This document shows positions 1 to 12,345 of a stretch of DNA of 64,000 nt, one piece after another. The notes under the pieces are model-generated. The model was not told the DNA's origin, did not search any database, and was given only the letters and a program-made list of their open reading frames with translations. Origin of the DNA: Laburnicola sp. R22_1. Taxonomy: Eukaryota; Ascomycota; Dothideomycetes; Pleosporales; Didymosphaeriaceae. Location of the stretch: NCBI GenBank assembly GCA_014281115.1, contig JACONQ010000007.1, positions 1,550,001 to 1,614,000 on the forward strand, given 5' to 3'. A program made the translations under genes and the position numbers. Numbering within the stretch: position 1 is the stretch's first letter; each line of letters starts with the position of its first letter.

Positions 1-839
1 GCAAATTATAGACTATCTTACTAGCTTAAAGTAACTTTAAGTTATATTAGTAGTTTAATAAAACGCTAGCAAATAGCTTTAGGCCTTACTAACAATAATT
101 GCTAATTAACTTGCCTAATTAGAGCAACACGCTAAAGTAGAAACTATTCTCTTAGTCTCCTTCTAAATAATAGTAGTAATACTAGCGCCTAGTAAAGCGC
201 TACTAAAGTACTAGCGCCCCTAACTTTCTAACCTAGAGTTGTTTTCTAGAAGCTATTAGAATTACTAATATTAGAAATATATAATAAAGGCTAAAATCTA
301 TAAAAATTGCCCTCTTCTAGAGAATATAGTTAATTATATTATAAGTAGGCTAATAGGTAAGGTAGTAAATATTGCACTGGCCTTTATAAAGAAAGGAACC
401 TATTTTAAAGATAAATTCTAGGGTTTTTTAGATATAAGCTTCTATAATAAGTTAGTAGAGGAGTAAGTATAAAATAGGCTATTTCTTAGCTAATAGGGTA
501 AAACCCTACTAAATTTAATACTAACTTTATGCGCCTAGCTACTAAGGCTAATAAAGATAACTAGAAGAACTTAAAGAATATTTACTAGAGAGCCTTATAT
601 ACAGACTTATAGGATAGGCTAATTATACTAGAGATTTCTAAAAACTAGAACCTTATAATACTTATAAATAGAGTTAATATAGTTAAAAAGAATATTTACT
701 ATATAAAGATATTAAAGCTTTTCTACGCAATAGCCTCCTCCTCTACTAAGTCTACTAATACTATAGATTAGAAACTTATATACTTTAGCACTATAAGGAC
801 TACTAAAGCAAACTCTCTAAAGACTAAGAAGCGTGCTAA

Positions 840-3800
840 ATAGGTTTCTAAGGAGGAGTTAAAAAAGCGCTATAAAAAAGAAGCATAACTTTACTATAGT
901 AAAAAAGAATATAGCGTCTAGAGTTATTACCTCTAAGCTGCAATACTTCTAATGCAAGCTAAGACTAGTAAGGCCTAAAAGATAAATAGTAGTAATAAGG
1001 ATATTAATAGCTTAGTAAAGTTAGAAAACTAGCTTCTCCCCCTAAAAGTTATTAAAGGGAGGAGATAAAGTAGATTATAAAGGAACTAAAGGAGAACTTT
1101 AATATATATAGAAAGATATGGCTAGATTTAATACTAATTACTATAAATACTTTTATTAATAATATTGCCTTTGCATATACTGTACTTAATTTAGGGTGTT
1201 TAACTATTACCTTTATATCTAAGAAGTTTGCTAGAAAAGCTAATCTATAATATATTAGTTTAAATAATCTCTATTAAGTAATAGAATTTAGAGAAGTAAC
1301 CTTCTTAGTCTACAAAGCCGCTTATATAGAAATAGATATTAAAGGGCATATTAAAATAATATAGGCTTATAATAATAGAAAAGAGGAGGACTATAAATTA
1401 GTTCTTAGATTGCTATAGTAGAAGAAAAACGCTATAATAATAGCTCTAGAGAAATAGTCTGTATATATAGGGTCCTCCTATATAAGAATTAAAGATAGGT
1501 AGGGAAGACAAACTCCTACTCCTAGTTAAAAAGTCTCTGCGATATTATTTATAACCTTAAATAGGAGAAATATAAAAGAAAAGAATAAGCTAATAGTTTA
1601 TACTACCTTCCTTAAGGATATCTAAAAGGTTCTAGCCCTAAAGGCTAAGGTAGACCTAAAAGACTATTTTCCTAAGTAGCTCCTAAACTAAGTAAAAGTT
1701 TTCTTAAGAGAACAAGCTAATAAACTTCCTCTGTTACAAGGCCCTAGAATTAATTACTTAATTCCCCTTATTAAGAAAAATAGAGAGACTCTAAAAATTT
1801 CTTTTAGCCCCCTTTAGAGTATATTAAAAGAGGAATTACTAGTTCTTTATAAGAAACTAAGAAAGTACCTTAACTATAGCTTTATTTAGATAAGTAAGTC
1901 TATAGCACTAGTGTTATTTATAAAAAAAATCTAAAGAAGGTCTATAGTTTTATATAAACTATAGGATATTAAATACTCTATTAAAAATTGACTACTACCT
2001 CCTTTCCCTTATTAGGGAGATATTATAGCTCCTTACTAAAGCTAGGTAGCTAATAAAGTTAAATATAATTTAGGCCTTTTATAAGTTAAAAATAGTAAAA
2101 GAAAAGAAATAGAAAATAGCCTTTTAAACCTAGTTTAGGTTATATAAGTAGCTAGTAGTCCCTTTTAAACTAGCTAATATACTAAGCGCCTTTTAGAGAT
2201 ATATTAACTATATTCTAAAAAAGTACTTAAATAACTTCTACTCTGCCTATATAAATAATGTCCTTATATTTTCTAGCAAATCTTTAAGAGACTATTAGAA
2301 TAAAGTATAATAGGTAGTAGAGAAGTTAGGTAAGGTAGGGCTGCACTTAAATATTAAAAAGTGTAAGTTTATAGTTACTAGAACTAAGTACCTTTATTTT
2401 ATTATAAAGTATAGAAAGGAGATTAGTATAGACCTAGAGAAGGTTAAAGCTATTTAGGATTAGGCCCCTTCTATAGATATAAGGGGTATTTAGAGTTTTT
2501 TAGAATTTACTAACTTCTACTAAAGGTTTATAAAGAACTTTTTAAAAGTAGTATCTTTATTAATAAAGTTAACTAGAAAGGAAACTCCCTTCTTATAGGG
2601 GTAAAAATAATAGTAGGCCTTTAACTACGTAAAGAAAGTATTCTACACTAAGCCTATGCTAGTCTACTTGAATACTAAAAAGGAAAAAGTATTAAAAGCT
2701 AACTTCTTATACTAGGCCTCTAGAGTCTACTTCTTATAATTTAACGTAGAAGAAGTCCTTAAGCTAATTATCTACTTCTTTACTAAACATACTTCTATAA
2801 AGGCAAACTATAGAATTTATAATAAAAAGATACTTAGAGTTATTAAAGTAACTAAAAAGTAGTATAACACACTTTAGGCTATCCCCTATATACTTATATA
2901 TACTAATTATAAAAACCTTATATACTTTATAAAGTTTAAAAGATTAGATAAGAGGTGTATATATTAAACTAATACCCTTAGTAAATATAATATAATATTC
3001 TAATATAAACTAGAAACTATTAACTTAAGAGTAAATATTCTTTTACAACACTAGTAAAATATATCTACTAATACTAAAAATAACTAGGTTAAGTTCTATA
3101 AAATCTAACTTCTTAAGAAGATTTCTTTAGGAAATAGAAATATTAAGCTCTAAATATCTATAGCCCTAGTAATACAAGCTCTGCCTAAAAGGCTTAACCT
3201 TTTAAGGAAGAAGAGAGCTAGACTAAATGTAAGGAACACTAGTCTTCTTCTTTCTATTTACTAAAAGAGTTCTCCCCTAAATTAAAAACGCACCCCTTAG
3301 TAGACCTAGACTTAAATAAACTATAATCTTATAGCTTAAAGGGAAATTTTATACTAAAGAAAGTAAAAAGGTATGTCTTTTACTATAGGCGCACTTTCTT
3401 CTTCTCCTTAAACCTAAAGGTTACTATATAAAAATATAATATTAATAACACTAGTTGCCTTTAGTATAGAAAATAAAGATAAGTTCTAGACTAGAAACTC
3501 CTATAAATAATACTAGTTACTATAGTCTATAACTTCTCTATATCTAGGCACCTAAGGAGAGAAATTACCTACAAAATAGTTGCTAAATTATACTTTTTCT
3601 AGAAATATTAGACTTTATTTGCAAATTTATTAAGAACTATAATATACATAGAAGAACTAAGCCATAAAGAAATATAAAATAAGGGCTACTAAAACCCCTT
3701 TTCCTCCTAAACTAGATATAAAAGAAAATCTTTATAAACTTTATTACTAAGCTCTCTATAAGTAGGAGAAATATAAATATAATAGTAGTGTGTAATAGGC

Positions 3801-4790
3801 TAGAGAAAGAAATAGTTTTAGTCTCCCTACTTAACTTAGAGGTAGAAATAGTAGTAAAGGGTTTCTTTATTATATTATAGCCTATTATTAGCTTCCTAAT
3901 ACTATAACCTCTAACTATAAAAGTTAATTTATAAGGAACTTTTAGAGGCATTTATATAAAGGAATAAAGATCTAAATAAGATTATTCTTCTTTAAATACC
4001 TAAAGACTAATAGCACTATAAAATATATAAATTTTATAATTAAGGTAGATCTGTATACCTTTATATAATAAGACTAAAAGAATTAAGCCCTCTACTACTT
4101 TATAGCACAAATAGCTATTAATAGGCAAGAAGCTACCTCTACTAGAGTAGCACTATTCTTTCTCTAGCATAGATATAATATAGACCTATCTAATCTAAAT
4201 ATAAATATAAAAGCTATTAACTATTACTAGTAGGATTTACAGCTAGTAAAGTCTATTAAAGCTTTACTATAGAAGTTTTAAAAAGTTTTTATATTCATTT
4301 AAGCTAAAATAGCTAAGTTTTAATAAAAGTAAAAGTAGTAAGTAAACTAGCACTAAAGAGACGCTCCTATATTAAATGAAGGAGACAAAGTCTAGCTCTA
4401 GTATAAGAACTACCTATCTAACTTCTACTCTAATAAGAAGTTAAACTAAAAATACAAAGTTTATAGTTATATAAGTAGTAGACTTTTATAATATAGAACT
4501 AGATATTCTACCTAGAGTTTATCTAGTATTCTTAATAAATTATTTACGCCTAGCTAAAGAAAACTCTCTTTCTAGCTAGGCTATAAATAATAGAAAACTA
4601 GAGGCTATTATTATTAAAAAAGAAAAGGAATAGGTTATAAAAGATATCTTAGCTAAGAAACCTACCTAAAGAAAAAGAGAACTATAGAGATTATTATACT
4701 AAGTTAAGTAGTTAGATAATATTAACCTAACTTAGGAACCTACTATAAATCTCTTTACTATAGAGGTATTAGATTGCTAGGAAATATACA
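840..4790 (+). mobile_element. Gypsy/Ty3 chromovirus remnant, RIP-inactivated
   Basis: Ignoring stops, the + strand gives the domain order of a Ty3/Gypsy chromovirus: a degraded CCHC knuckle (about 840-960), an aspartic protease-like stretch (about 1,130-1,460), reverse transcriptase (about 1,650-2,440, with the remnant AYINNVLIFS in place of YIDDVLIFS), RNase H (about 2,450-3,050, FLEFTNFYQRFIKNF), integrase (about 3,550-4,450) and a C-terminal chromodomain (about 4,510-4,780, LLYQVKWL-like). All frames are broken by RIP stops, so this is a non-functional copy. Its LTRs were not identified; sequence from 1 to 840 may hold the rest of gag. Confidence 0.85.
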
Positions 4791-5414
4791 CCTCTCTATT
4801 TTAGAATAATAATAGAGAGTTACCTATAAACTTGTATAAAAACTTTCTAAACTAATAAATATGCTATAGCTTCTAATATAGAAGTTGCATTCTTAGTAAA
4901 GAATTTAAAAAGCCTTTACTAAAGAGAAGTTATAATAAGTCTAGACCTCTAGCTCTCCTTACTAATTACTTAAGGATTAATAAAGAATAAGACTATAATC
5001 TACTTAAAAGAGTAAAAACATATAAGAAAGTACTATATATTATTTAGACGCATTATCTCTAGTATAAGCTAGTAAAAAAAAAAAGAATTGTTCTTCCTAT
5101 AATAAAATAATATAGGTTCTAAGTAATAGGAAGTAGGGCAATTAGAAAGAGAAGAAAGAAAGGCTATTTAGAAGAAGATATTACAAAGAAGAGGGAATAG
5201 ATATAGTATAACTAAAGAAATTAAAGTATTTCTTAAGCTAAGCTTATAGCTTAGCTATACCTATAAAGTTATAGACTATATTAGAAAATACCTTTAGACC
5301 TCTATAATAAGACTAGATATAAAGATAGAAAAATTCTAATATTCTAGAAGAATAAATAGGAACACTACTCCTCCCCTATAAACTTACTCTTATCTAGATT
5401 AGAATTAAGGTTTA

Positions 5415-5577
5415 TATAAGGGTGCTAAGTATAAGCAGGTTAAAAAGGTAAGATTCGAGCTAGGGTATGTACGTACGTATGTACGGAGTCTATATACAGG
5501 GCGCGCTAGTGGCCAAATTGGGCACTAGCGTCGAATTTTATAGAGATAGCCAGGTGGCCCCAGGTGGCCCGGTAACA
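5415..5577 (-). repeat. LTR, probable 3' copy, of the 5.4-7.6 kb element
   Basis: This is the left 163-bp LTR. It contains an ACGT-repeat patch near 5,468-5,480 and a tandem CAGGTGGCCC pair near 5,551-5,570. It differs from the partner mainly by transitions. Confidence 0.85.
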
Positions 5578-7466
5578 CTACCCCCTCCTCTATAAGGCTT
5601 TCTCCCAAAGCTTTTAACTTAACTAAGGTTGTCTAGTAATTATAGTAAATCTATACAAATTTTAGCAAACTTTGTCCTTTTTTTCGCCTAGGTATTATAA
5701 AATAAGGAAAAGTCGCGAAATTATAGAGGTGTGTATAGTAAGGCGTATAGAGTGGCGGCTTGTATAGGGCGTTAATAAGTTGCATATAGCAATATCTAAT
5801 TTGTATAGGGATTAGCTATATAATAGATAGCGCTATAGGTAGTAAAGCACTAAGAAGCGCGTAACTAATTAGGGGGCCTATACGCACAAAACACTATAAA
5901 TCGCTATAAAACACTATAAAATAGTGTACTTTGAACGCGTTTTTTAACGTCTCTTTTAATGTTCCTTTTAATGCGTTTTTATGCGGTAACATTAGTGGCG
6001 TTAGCTTAGAGAGCTAGGAAAGCTATAGCGTAAGCCTAGGTATTAGATAAGTAGCTGCCTATTAACTTTATTTATTTATATGGGGATTTGGCGGACAATA
6101 AATAGTATCTTAGGTAATAGGCCACTACTTATTATAGTCAAAGTAGTTAACTAAGTTGGCTAAGTTAACAGAGTGTATAGAGCTGGCTATAACGTTAGAG
6201 CGCATAGAGGAGGTTGGTGAGGCTGCGTAATAGGTGTACGTGCCTGTGGATTTATCTAACTATATAAAGATTTGGCTGGCGTTTAATAAAAACCTAGGCT
6301 AGAAGGTATTTAATAAAGCGAGCGACTTAGCGTTATTATTAATAGGTACTAGAGCTTACACAGGCTTAACGTAAGTATTGTTATTAGAGTTAAAGTTGTA
6401 CGCGGTAGGGTACCTGCTAGCGTAGGAGCGTAGAAGAGCTTAGGGAGCTTGGGTTATCTAGTTATATAGTAATTTAGCAGGCGGGAGATAATACTAGCTC
6501 TAGATTTACTCTAGTCACTTTGCTTAGTATTAACTATGTTAGCGAAGCTTATGTTTAAAGTTATTAAAGTTATATAATAGTAAAGACTACATAGCAGCTT
6601 GTAGTAGAAATATTAATTTATATAAGGATTTGGCTAGTAATAAACACTAAACACGCCGCGTAAGGCTCTTAAGTTCCTTACCTAGGGCTCTTATAGTAAG
6701 GTTATTAGTAAAGCTAGCAAGCTAACGGAGTTAACGTATAATATTAGCTTTAACGCTAACGCTAAGTTTTACTAGTAAGAGTGAGCCCAAGTTAACGAAG
6801 TTAACAGAGCTGGCTAAGGACTTAATTTTAATAATAGGCAAGCTAGCGATTACTAGAGGCCAAACATTGCTATTGTTTATATATAATAGCTCTATTCTAA
6901 AGGCCAATCTACGCAGATTGTAGTCTATAGTTTGCTCTTAGGTTATTATATTAGTTATTAAGTTAACCTAGTAGAGGTCGTAATTAATATAAAGTTGCTA
7001 GTTAAGCTAGCAAAGCTTGCGTTAACAGTATTAACTATTAAGCTAGTAGAGCTTATAGAGTAAGTAAGCGCTTAGATTCTAGTAAGCCGCCTTATAAAGG
7101 TAAGCCTATCGCTACTATAATAGCTGCTATAAAGTCGTAAACTTTATAACTACTATAATAGTTACTTACTTATAAAGTAAGCCACGCTTATATAGTTCTT
7201 TGCTAAGGACTCCGCGTGTCCGCAGCCTATTAAACTAAAGTATACAATACCTATTAGTGAGTTACCCTCCTAGGAGTCTACTTTTAATAAGAAATAGTGC
7301 TAGGGGGCAATATTGTTAGCGTCTACGTTAAGTACGTTACTATCTTGCTCTTTGTGTAAGGTAAGCCAGGCCTCCTTCTAGTTAACCTAGATAATCTAGC
7401 CTACTAGGCACCGCAGCTGTAGTAAGGTTGTTAGCGGGTAATCTCCTATAAGAAAAGCTTAAATAG

Positions 7467-7629
7467 TGTAAGGGTGCTAAGTATAAGCAGGTTAAAAAGG
7501 TAAGATTCGAGCTAGGGTATATACGTACGTACGTACAGAGTCTATATATAGGGCGCGCTAGTGGCCAAATTGGGCACTAGCGTCGGATTTTACGGAGATA
7601 GCCAGGTGGCCCCAGGTGGCCCGGTAACA
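7467..7629 (-). repeat. LTR, probable 5' copy, of the 5.4-7.6 kb element
   Basis: This is the right 163-bp LTR, equal in length to the left copy, with TG...CA ends and followed directly by the GTTTA target duplication. Confidence 0.85.
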
Positions 7630-7634
7630 GTTTA

Positions 7635-8703
7635 TCTTCTTAACCTTTTTATAAAGAATAGTAATTTAATTAGAACTAATAGTTATAAAATCTAAAACTT
7701 ACTTAATACACTCTAGAAAAGGAGTAATCTTATACTCTTCTAATATCTTACTAGCGCAGATAGTCTCTATAATATCTAGAATAAGCTTAACTAGAACCTA
7801 ATAGGAAGGCTCTAGAATAGGAAAAGTAGAAGTAGCAATTAACTATAGCATAATATTAGCTAAAGAAGACAAACTCTAAAAACCTAGAACTTATAGTAAA
7901 TTTACTAGAAAGAGCTTAGAAGATAGTATAAGTATTCTACTAAACTATAAGAATCTAATATAGAAGCTCTATATTCTATCTAGGATATCTAGTATTAGTA
8001 ATATCTATTTTCTAGGGCTTAACTTAAGCACTCTAAATAGCGGAGCTATACTTATAGGTAAAGATATGAAAATAAGCTTGCTAGAGTTTAAAAAGGGTCT
8101 TACTAGTATAACTATTACTATAAAAAAATATTTTAGAATAAGATTAGCAAATTTAGTCTTAGTAGAGTTCTTTTATAAGCTATTCTAAATCTAAAATATA
8201 AATTAGCGAGGAAGAGGTTTACTAAAGAATTATTAAACCTTGCCTAAATACTTACTAGAGTAAACTATATAAGTTTTATAGTTATACTTCTTTCCTATAA
8301 GCCTCTATATATAGAAAGTAAGCTACTTAAGGTAGTGCTAGTAGGTTTTCTTGCAAATATAGACAGCCTTAAAGACGCACTTTTTAGATATTATATAGAT
8401 AGTCTTAAGGGTCTTCTAATTATAGCTTAAGTTCTTAAAGAACTACTTAGAATTAGTAAGGAATAATATAAAAGAACTAAGAAACTAACTTTATAATAGT
8501 TCTCTATAGTCTTATTACGTATAAACTTCTTAAGGTTCTTAGTACTATAGAAATCTAGAGTAGGTAGCAAAGGCTTACTATTATAAGTAAGAGTGCTATA
8601 AGTTATAGCCTTTATAGGGGAATACTAAGCTATAGTTAAGCTAGCCTTTAGACGCTTATTTAAAGTTATAAAGACTATTATAAGGTATTGCTTATTAGCT
8701 CTA
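7635..8703. repeat. RIP-degraded sequence, unclassified
   Basis: This TA-rich stretch lies between the short LTR element and the pogo-like element. Some minus-strand reading is possible with few stops near 7,640-7,800, but I recognise no domain. It was probably continuous with sequence after 10,917 before the pogo-like element inserted. Confidence 0.5.
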
Positions 8704-10915
8704 ATATATTCTATTAGTAGCCTAGACAGATTAGTCCGCTGGATAGTTTTTGCCAAGACCACAATACTTTACTATAAATTATAATGTCTTAATAACACAA
8801 CGTGTTATTATCTAATTAAGAAGGCAGAATTAAGTTTGCCCTTTACGCCTATTAGAATAAGCAAATTTTAAGCCTGTAACGCGCTGCTACAGCATATAAT
8901 ATCCCAAAGTCTATACTAAGCAATTAAATTAACGAAATTACAGCCTAAGTAGATATATAATTAGGCATAGCAAAGCTTACTATAACTAAAGAGCAAACGC
9001 TTATATAGTATACTCTTAATCTAGATTTGTAAGGATTTGCACCCTAACTAGGTAAGATAGAAAATATAGCTAATAAACTGCTAGTTGCGTAGTACAAAGA
9101 CTCTATAGGATAATACTAGGCTTAGCGCTTTATAAAGCGCGTACCTAAGCTTAAAAAAGCTTTTAATTAAGCAAAAGACTAATAGAGGATACAATAGAAA
9201 GATCTAGACGTTATAAATACGTGGTTTTAGCTAGTAGAGGACACAAAAGCCAAATATAAAGTGTAGGATAAAGACATCTATAACTTTAATAAGATAGGCT
9301 TCTAGATAGAAGTTATTAGCTTAATAAAGATTATAACTAGTTTAGAAAGATATTCTTAGCCTACGCTTATTTAGCTAGGCAACCGCACGTAGGTTATAGT
9401 AATTTAGAGTATTTGCGCTACTAGGTATACTGCCCCACTCTTTATTATCTATAAAGGGCAAGTCTATATCTTAGCGTAGTATAAGAAGACTAGTATCCCC
9501 TATAATTAGAAGCTCTTAGTCTCTAAGACTGGCTAGACTAACAATAAGCTTAGAGTTGCGTAGTTAAAGCACTTTAACGCGTATACAAGGTCGCACATAG
9601 TAGGATTATAGAGATTACTTATTCTAGACAGCTATAAGAGCTACTACTCCTAGGATTTTAAGAATTATTGCCTAGAATAGAAGATCCTAACACTTTATAT
9701 ACTAGCGCACTTATTTTATATCCTCTAGCTGCTTAATATAGTCTATTTTGCGCTACTAAAGCTAAAGTACTCCTAGCGCGTGCAGGACTTAGCGTGCTAA
9801 CGTATCTTTTATATTAATAAAGAGGGCTTCCTACTAGCCTTTTACAACGTATTTTTTAATATATTTACACTAGAAAACTATAAGAAAGCCTTTAAGGCCT
9901 CTAGACTTATTCCTTTAGATGCGTTAGTAGTAGTAAATTACCTTAATATGCGTATTTACACTTTACCTTAGGGTACCCTACTAGATAAACTATAGCAAGC
10001 TAGGACCCTAAGTAATACCCTTAAGTTTAGATTCTAGTTAAAGCTTATACGCAACTCTTTTATTTAGTCTCTACCTAATACTAAATTAAGCTACTTACAG
10101 CTTATAAAAGGTGCTAAACTTATGCTCTACTATAGTGTACTTTAAAAGACCTATATTAAGAAACTTAAGAAGTAAATTAAGATTCTAATAAAGCAAAAAA
10201 CGCGTAAAAAAGCGTATTTAGAAAGGTAGAACACTAGACTTTGCTTAGAGAGCAGATTTAGGAGTAGAAAGCCCTTTTATTAGAGTGAAATTATTGAAAA
10301 GGGCGCAAGGTAGTAGTAAGGGAGAGGTAGGTCCCTTAATATAACGCTACTATAGGAGGTGTAGAGAGTCTAGACATAACGCAAAGACCTATTAGATAGA
10401 TAAAGAGATAGAGAAGAAGTTAGATACTACCCTTAGCGGCTTATTTTTAGATAGTATTAATAGTAAATTAGAGGGATTTTATTATAGGTTACTATAAGGC
10501 TAAAAATAATAGGTTAACATTATTTTATAATAGTACGCACTTAGTAACTAAAAGTTAGATAAAGTACTACTTAAGATATAGTATGCTTTACTACGAATTA
10601 TAATAAGTATACTATATATTATCTATATATAGTATAGTAGATAATATATTATATATTATAGAGAGTCTTATTGTAAGTTTGTACTGCTAAGAAAGACTCC
10701 TTAGCTTTACGCAGCTACTATAGCCGCGCAAAGAGGCTATATAACGTAAAAAGTAGATTAAATAGTAACTTAGTATATTATAAGTTATAGTAGGGTATTA
10801 TAAGTCACTATAAAGTAACGTTAGTGGTGTTTTATAATAAGTTATAAGGGATCTCGAAGTTGCTAAGAAAAACTGTCTGGCGGACTAATCTGTCCGGGCT
10901 ACTAATAGAATATGT
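8704..10915 (+). mobile_element. pogo/Fot1-type DNA transposon, RIP-inactivated
   Basis: The termini are inverted repeats of about 50 bp, including ACAGATTAGTCCGC near 8,729 and its complement near 10,890. The element is flanked by TA on both sides (8,702-8,703 and 10,916-10,917), the target duplication of the Tc1/mariner/pogo superfamily. Between them the + strand encodes a degraded Fot/pogo transposase with stretches such as LLILDSYESYYSQDF (DDE region, family LLILDGHxSH) and LLNIVYFALLKLKYS (family LLQPLDVGCFxPLK). Many TAG/TAA stops show RIP. The 2,212-bp length is normal for an autonomous Fot element. Confidence 0.87.
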
Positions 10916-10917
10916 TA

Positions 10918-12159
10918 ACTATAATAGAGATTAATAATAAGGAAAATAGCAAAAATAGTATAAAAGTAGGAGTAGTAATTAGAATACAGCGCAATATTAA
11001 TAAGAAGCATTATAGATATAGTAGTAAAGTAGAGAAGAAAAGTAGAACTAAGGTAGAGAATCTTTTTATTTACCTTAGCTAAAGTAAACAACACTAGCGT
11101 AAATTCTTAACTAAAATAGGCAGCTATACTATAGAAACTAAGAGAGATAAATATAAACATATTAAATATAATAACTAAATTACCCTATAGAACCTAAGAG
11201 ATATAAATACAAACGCGTTAGATATAATAACTAGGTTGCCCTACTAAAGGTAGGAAGATAGGAGCCTAGTGATTTCTTTAGCTAAAGTACACTTAGAACC
11301 TCCTAGAGGCTTAGAGTACTATTACTAGCACACGTAGTATTAAATTTATCCTTAAGACTTTAGGCGCGCAGAAAGAGAATTAGTGCTACTACTATAGAGA
11401 GTATAGAATATAACACTAGGATTTTTTTAAGAAAGGGGGGGAGGAGATATATAAGGGGCTAAGCGCCCTTCTATAGTTACTTGGCCTACTACCTTAGAGT
11501 TTTAGGTCTATGCTTCTGCTAAGCTAGGGGTATATACAAGTCTATAGCTAGAGTTACTATTAAACTCTATTAAATTTATAAGTTTACTTAGGCAACTCTA
11601 ACCTCTTAGTCTAAAGCCCCTTATAGAATAGGTAGTATAAGATAGTAGAGAAGTTATAAGTTTAAATAGTATTATAGCTATATAATATACTATATAATTA
11701 TTAATAAGTTACTTATTATTATCTATAAAGTTAAAATTAAACTACTACTATAGCTAATACCTTACCTCTAGTAATATATTCTTATTAATATATAGACTAC
11801 CTACTATATACTTAAAGTGCTTTCTTATAAACCTAGTATACTTACTTTTTATAATAGCTACCTATAAAAAGTCTTTAAAGTTTAAGCGCCTAAAACAATA
11901 CTATATAAAGTAGTAGTTGTAGCAAATCTATACTTTTAACACTAAGAAGGTAAGCTTAATAGAATTATAGTTAGATAAGTATATTAGTAAGTACTAAAGG
12001 ATATAGCTAGCGCACTTAATAATAGTGCAGACGTTATTATTAGTATAGATAGATATATTATTAAAAATAATTACTATTAGTCTATTACTATAAACGGTGC
12101 GTAAAGTTAGAATTAATTATGTTTTAATCTATTTAATAAATAGCTTATAATTATAGAGG
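10918..12159 (+). repeat. RIP-degraded sequence with a polypurine-tract-like run
   Basis: This TA-rich sequence includes a purine run (about 11,429-11,447, with seven consecutive G) followed by TATATAAGGGGC, which looks like a polypurine tract followed by a RIP-altered LTR start (TG changed to TA). No partner LTR was found by eye, so the element is not defined. Confidence 0.4.
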
Positions 12160-12345
12160 TGTCGCAGAAATAAGGCTCTAACTAGGTACGATCACGTGCC
12201 CGTAATTATATAAGTAGTACTATTTTAGCCCTACTCCTTTTCTATAAGCGTATATATAGTCTAGCCCTTTAGCTTCCTTTCTTATATAGCAATCTCATCT
12301 AATTTGCTTACTAAATCTAAGATTCTAACTTATTTTTCTTTAATA
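12160..12345 (+). repeat. LTR-like repeat (186 bp), copy 1
   Basis: This stretch starts TGTCGCAG and ends TTTAATA. It recurs in the same orientation and at the same length at 22,350-22,535, where the start reads TATTATAG, as expected if C and G were transitioned by RIP. It lies immediately upstream of Copia gag-pol sequence, which suits a 5' LTR. Confidence 0.7.

Larger units (their letters stand above)
5415..7629 (-). mobile_element. Complete short non-autonomous LTR retrotransposon with TSD
   Basis: Two direct repeats of exactly 163 bp (5,415-5,577 and 7,467-7,629) bound a 1,889-bp interior. The right copy starts TGTAAGGG and ends GGTAACA, giving the canonical TG...CA ends; the left copy starts TATAAGGG, explained by one RIP transition. 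The element is flanked by the 5-bp duplication GTTTA (5,410-5,414 and 7,630-7,634), as retroviral-type integration makes. Next to the left LTR, read on the minus strand, is a purine run (about 5,578-5,592) that fits a polypurine tract, so the element probably runs on the minus strand. No protease, RT or integrase could be read inside, which suggests a TRIM/LARD-like non-autonomous element. Confidence 0.82.

Noticed and set aside
3712..3951. 79-codon minus-strand frame in the Gypsy remnant
   Set aside because: It lies antisense to degraded integrase sequence; its openness follows from RIP composition, and it has no recognisable protein features.
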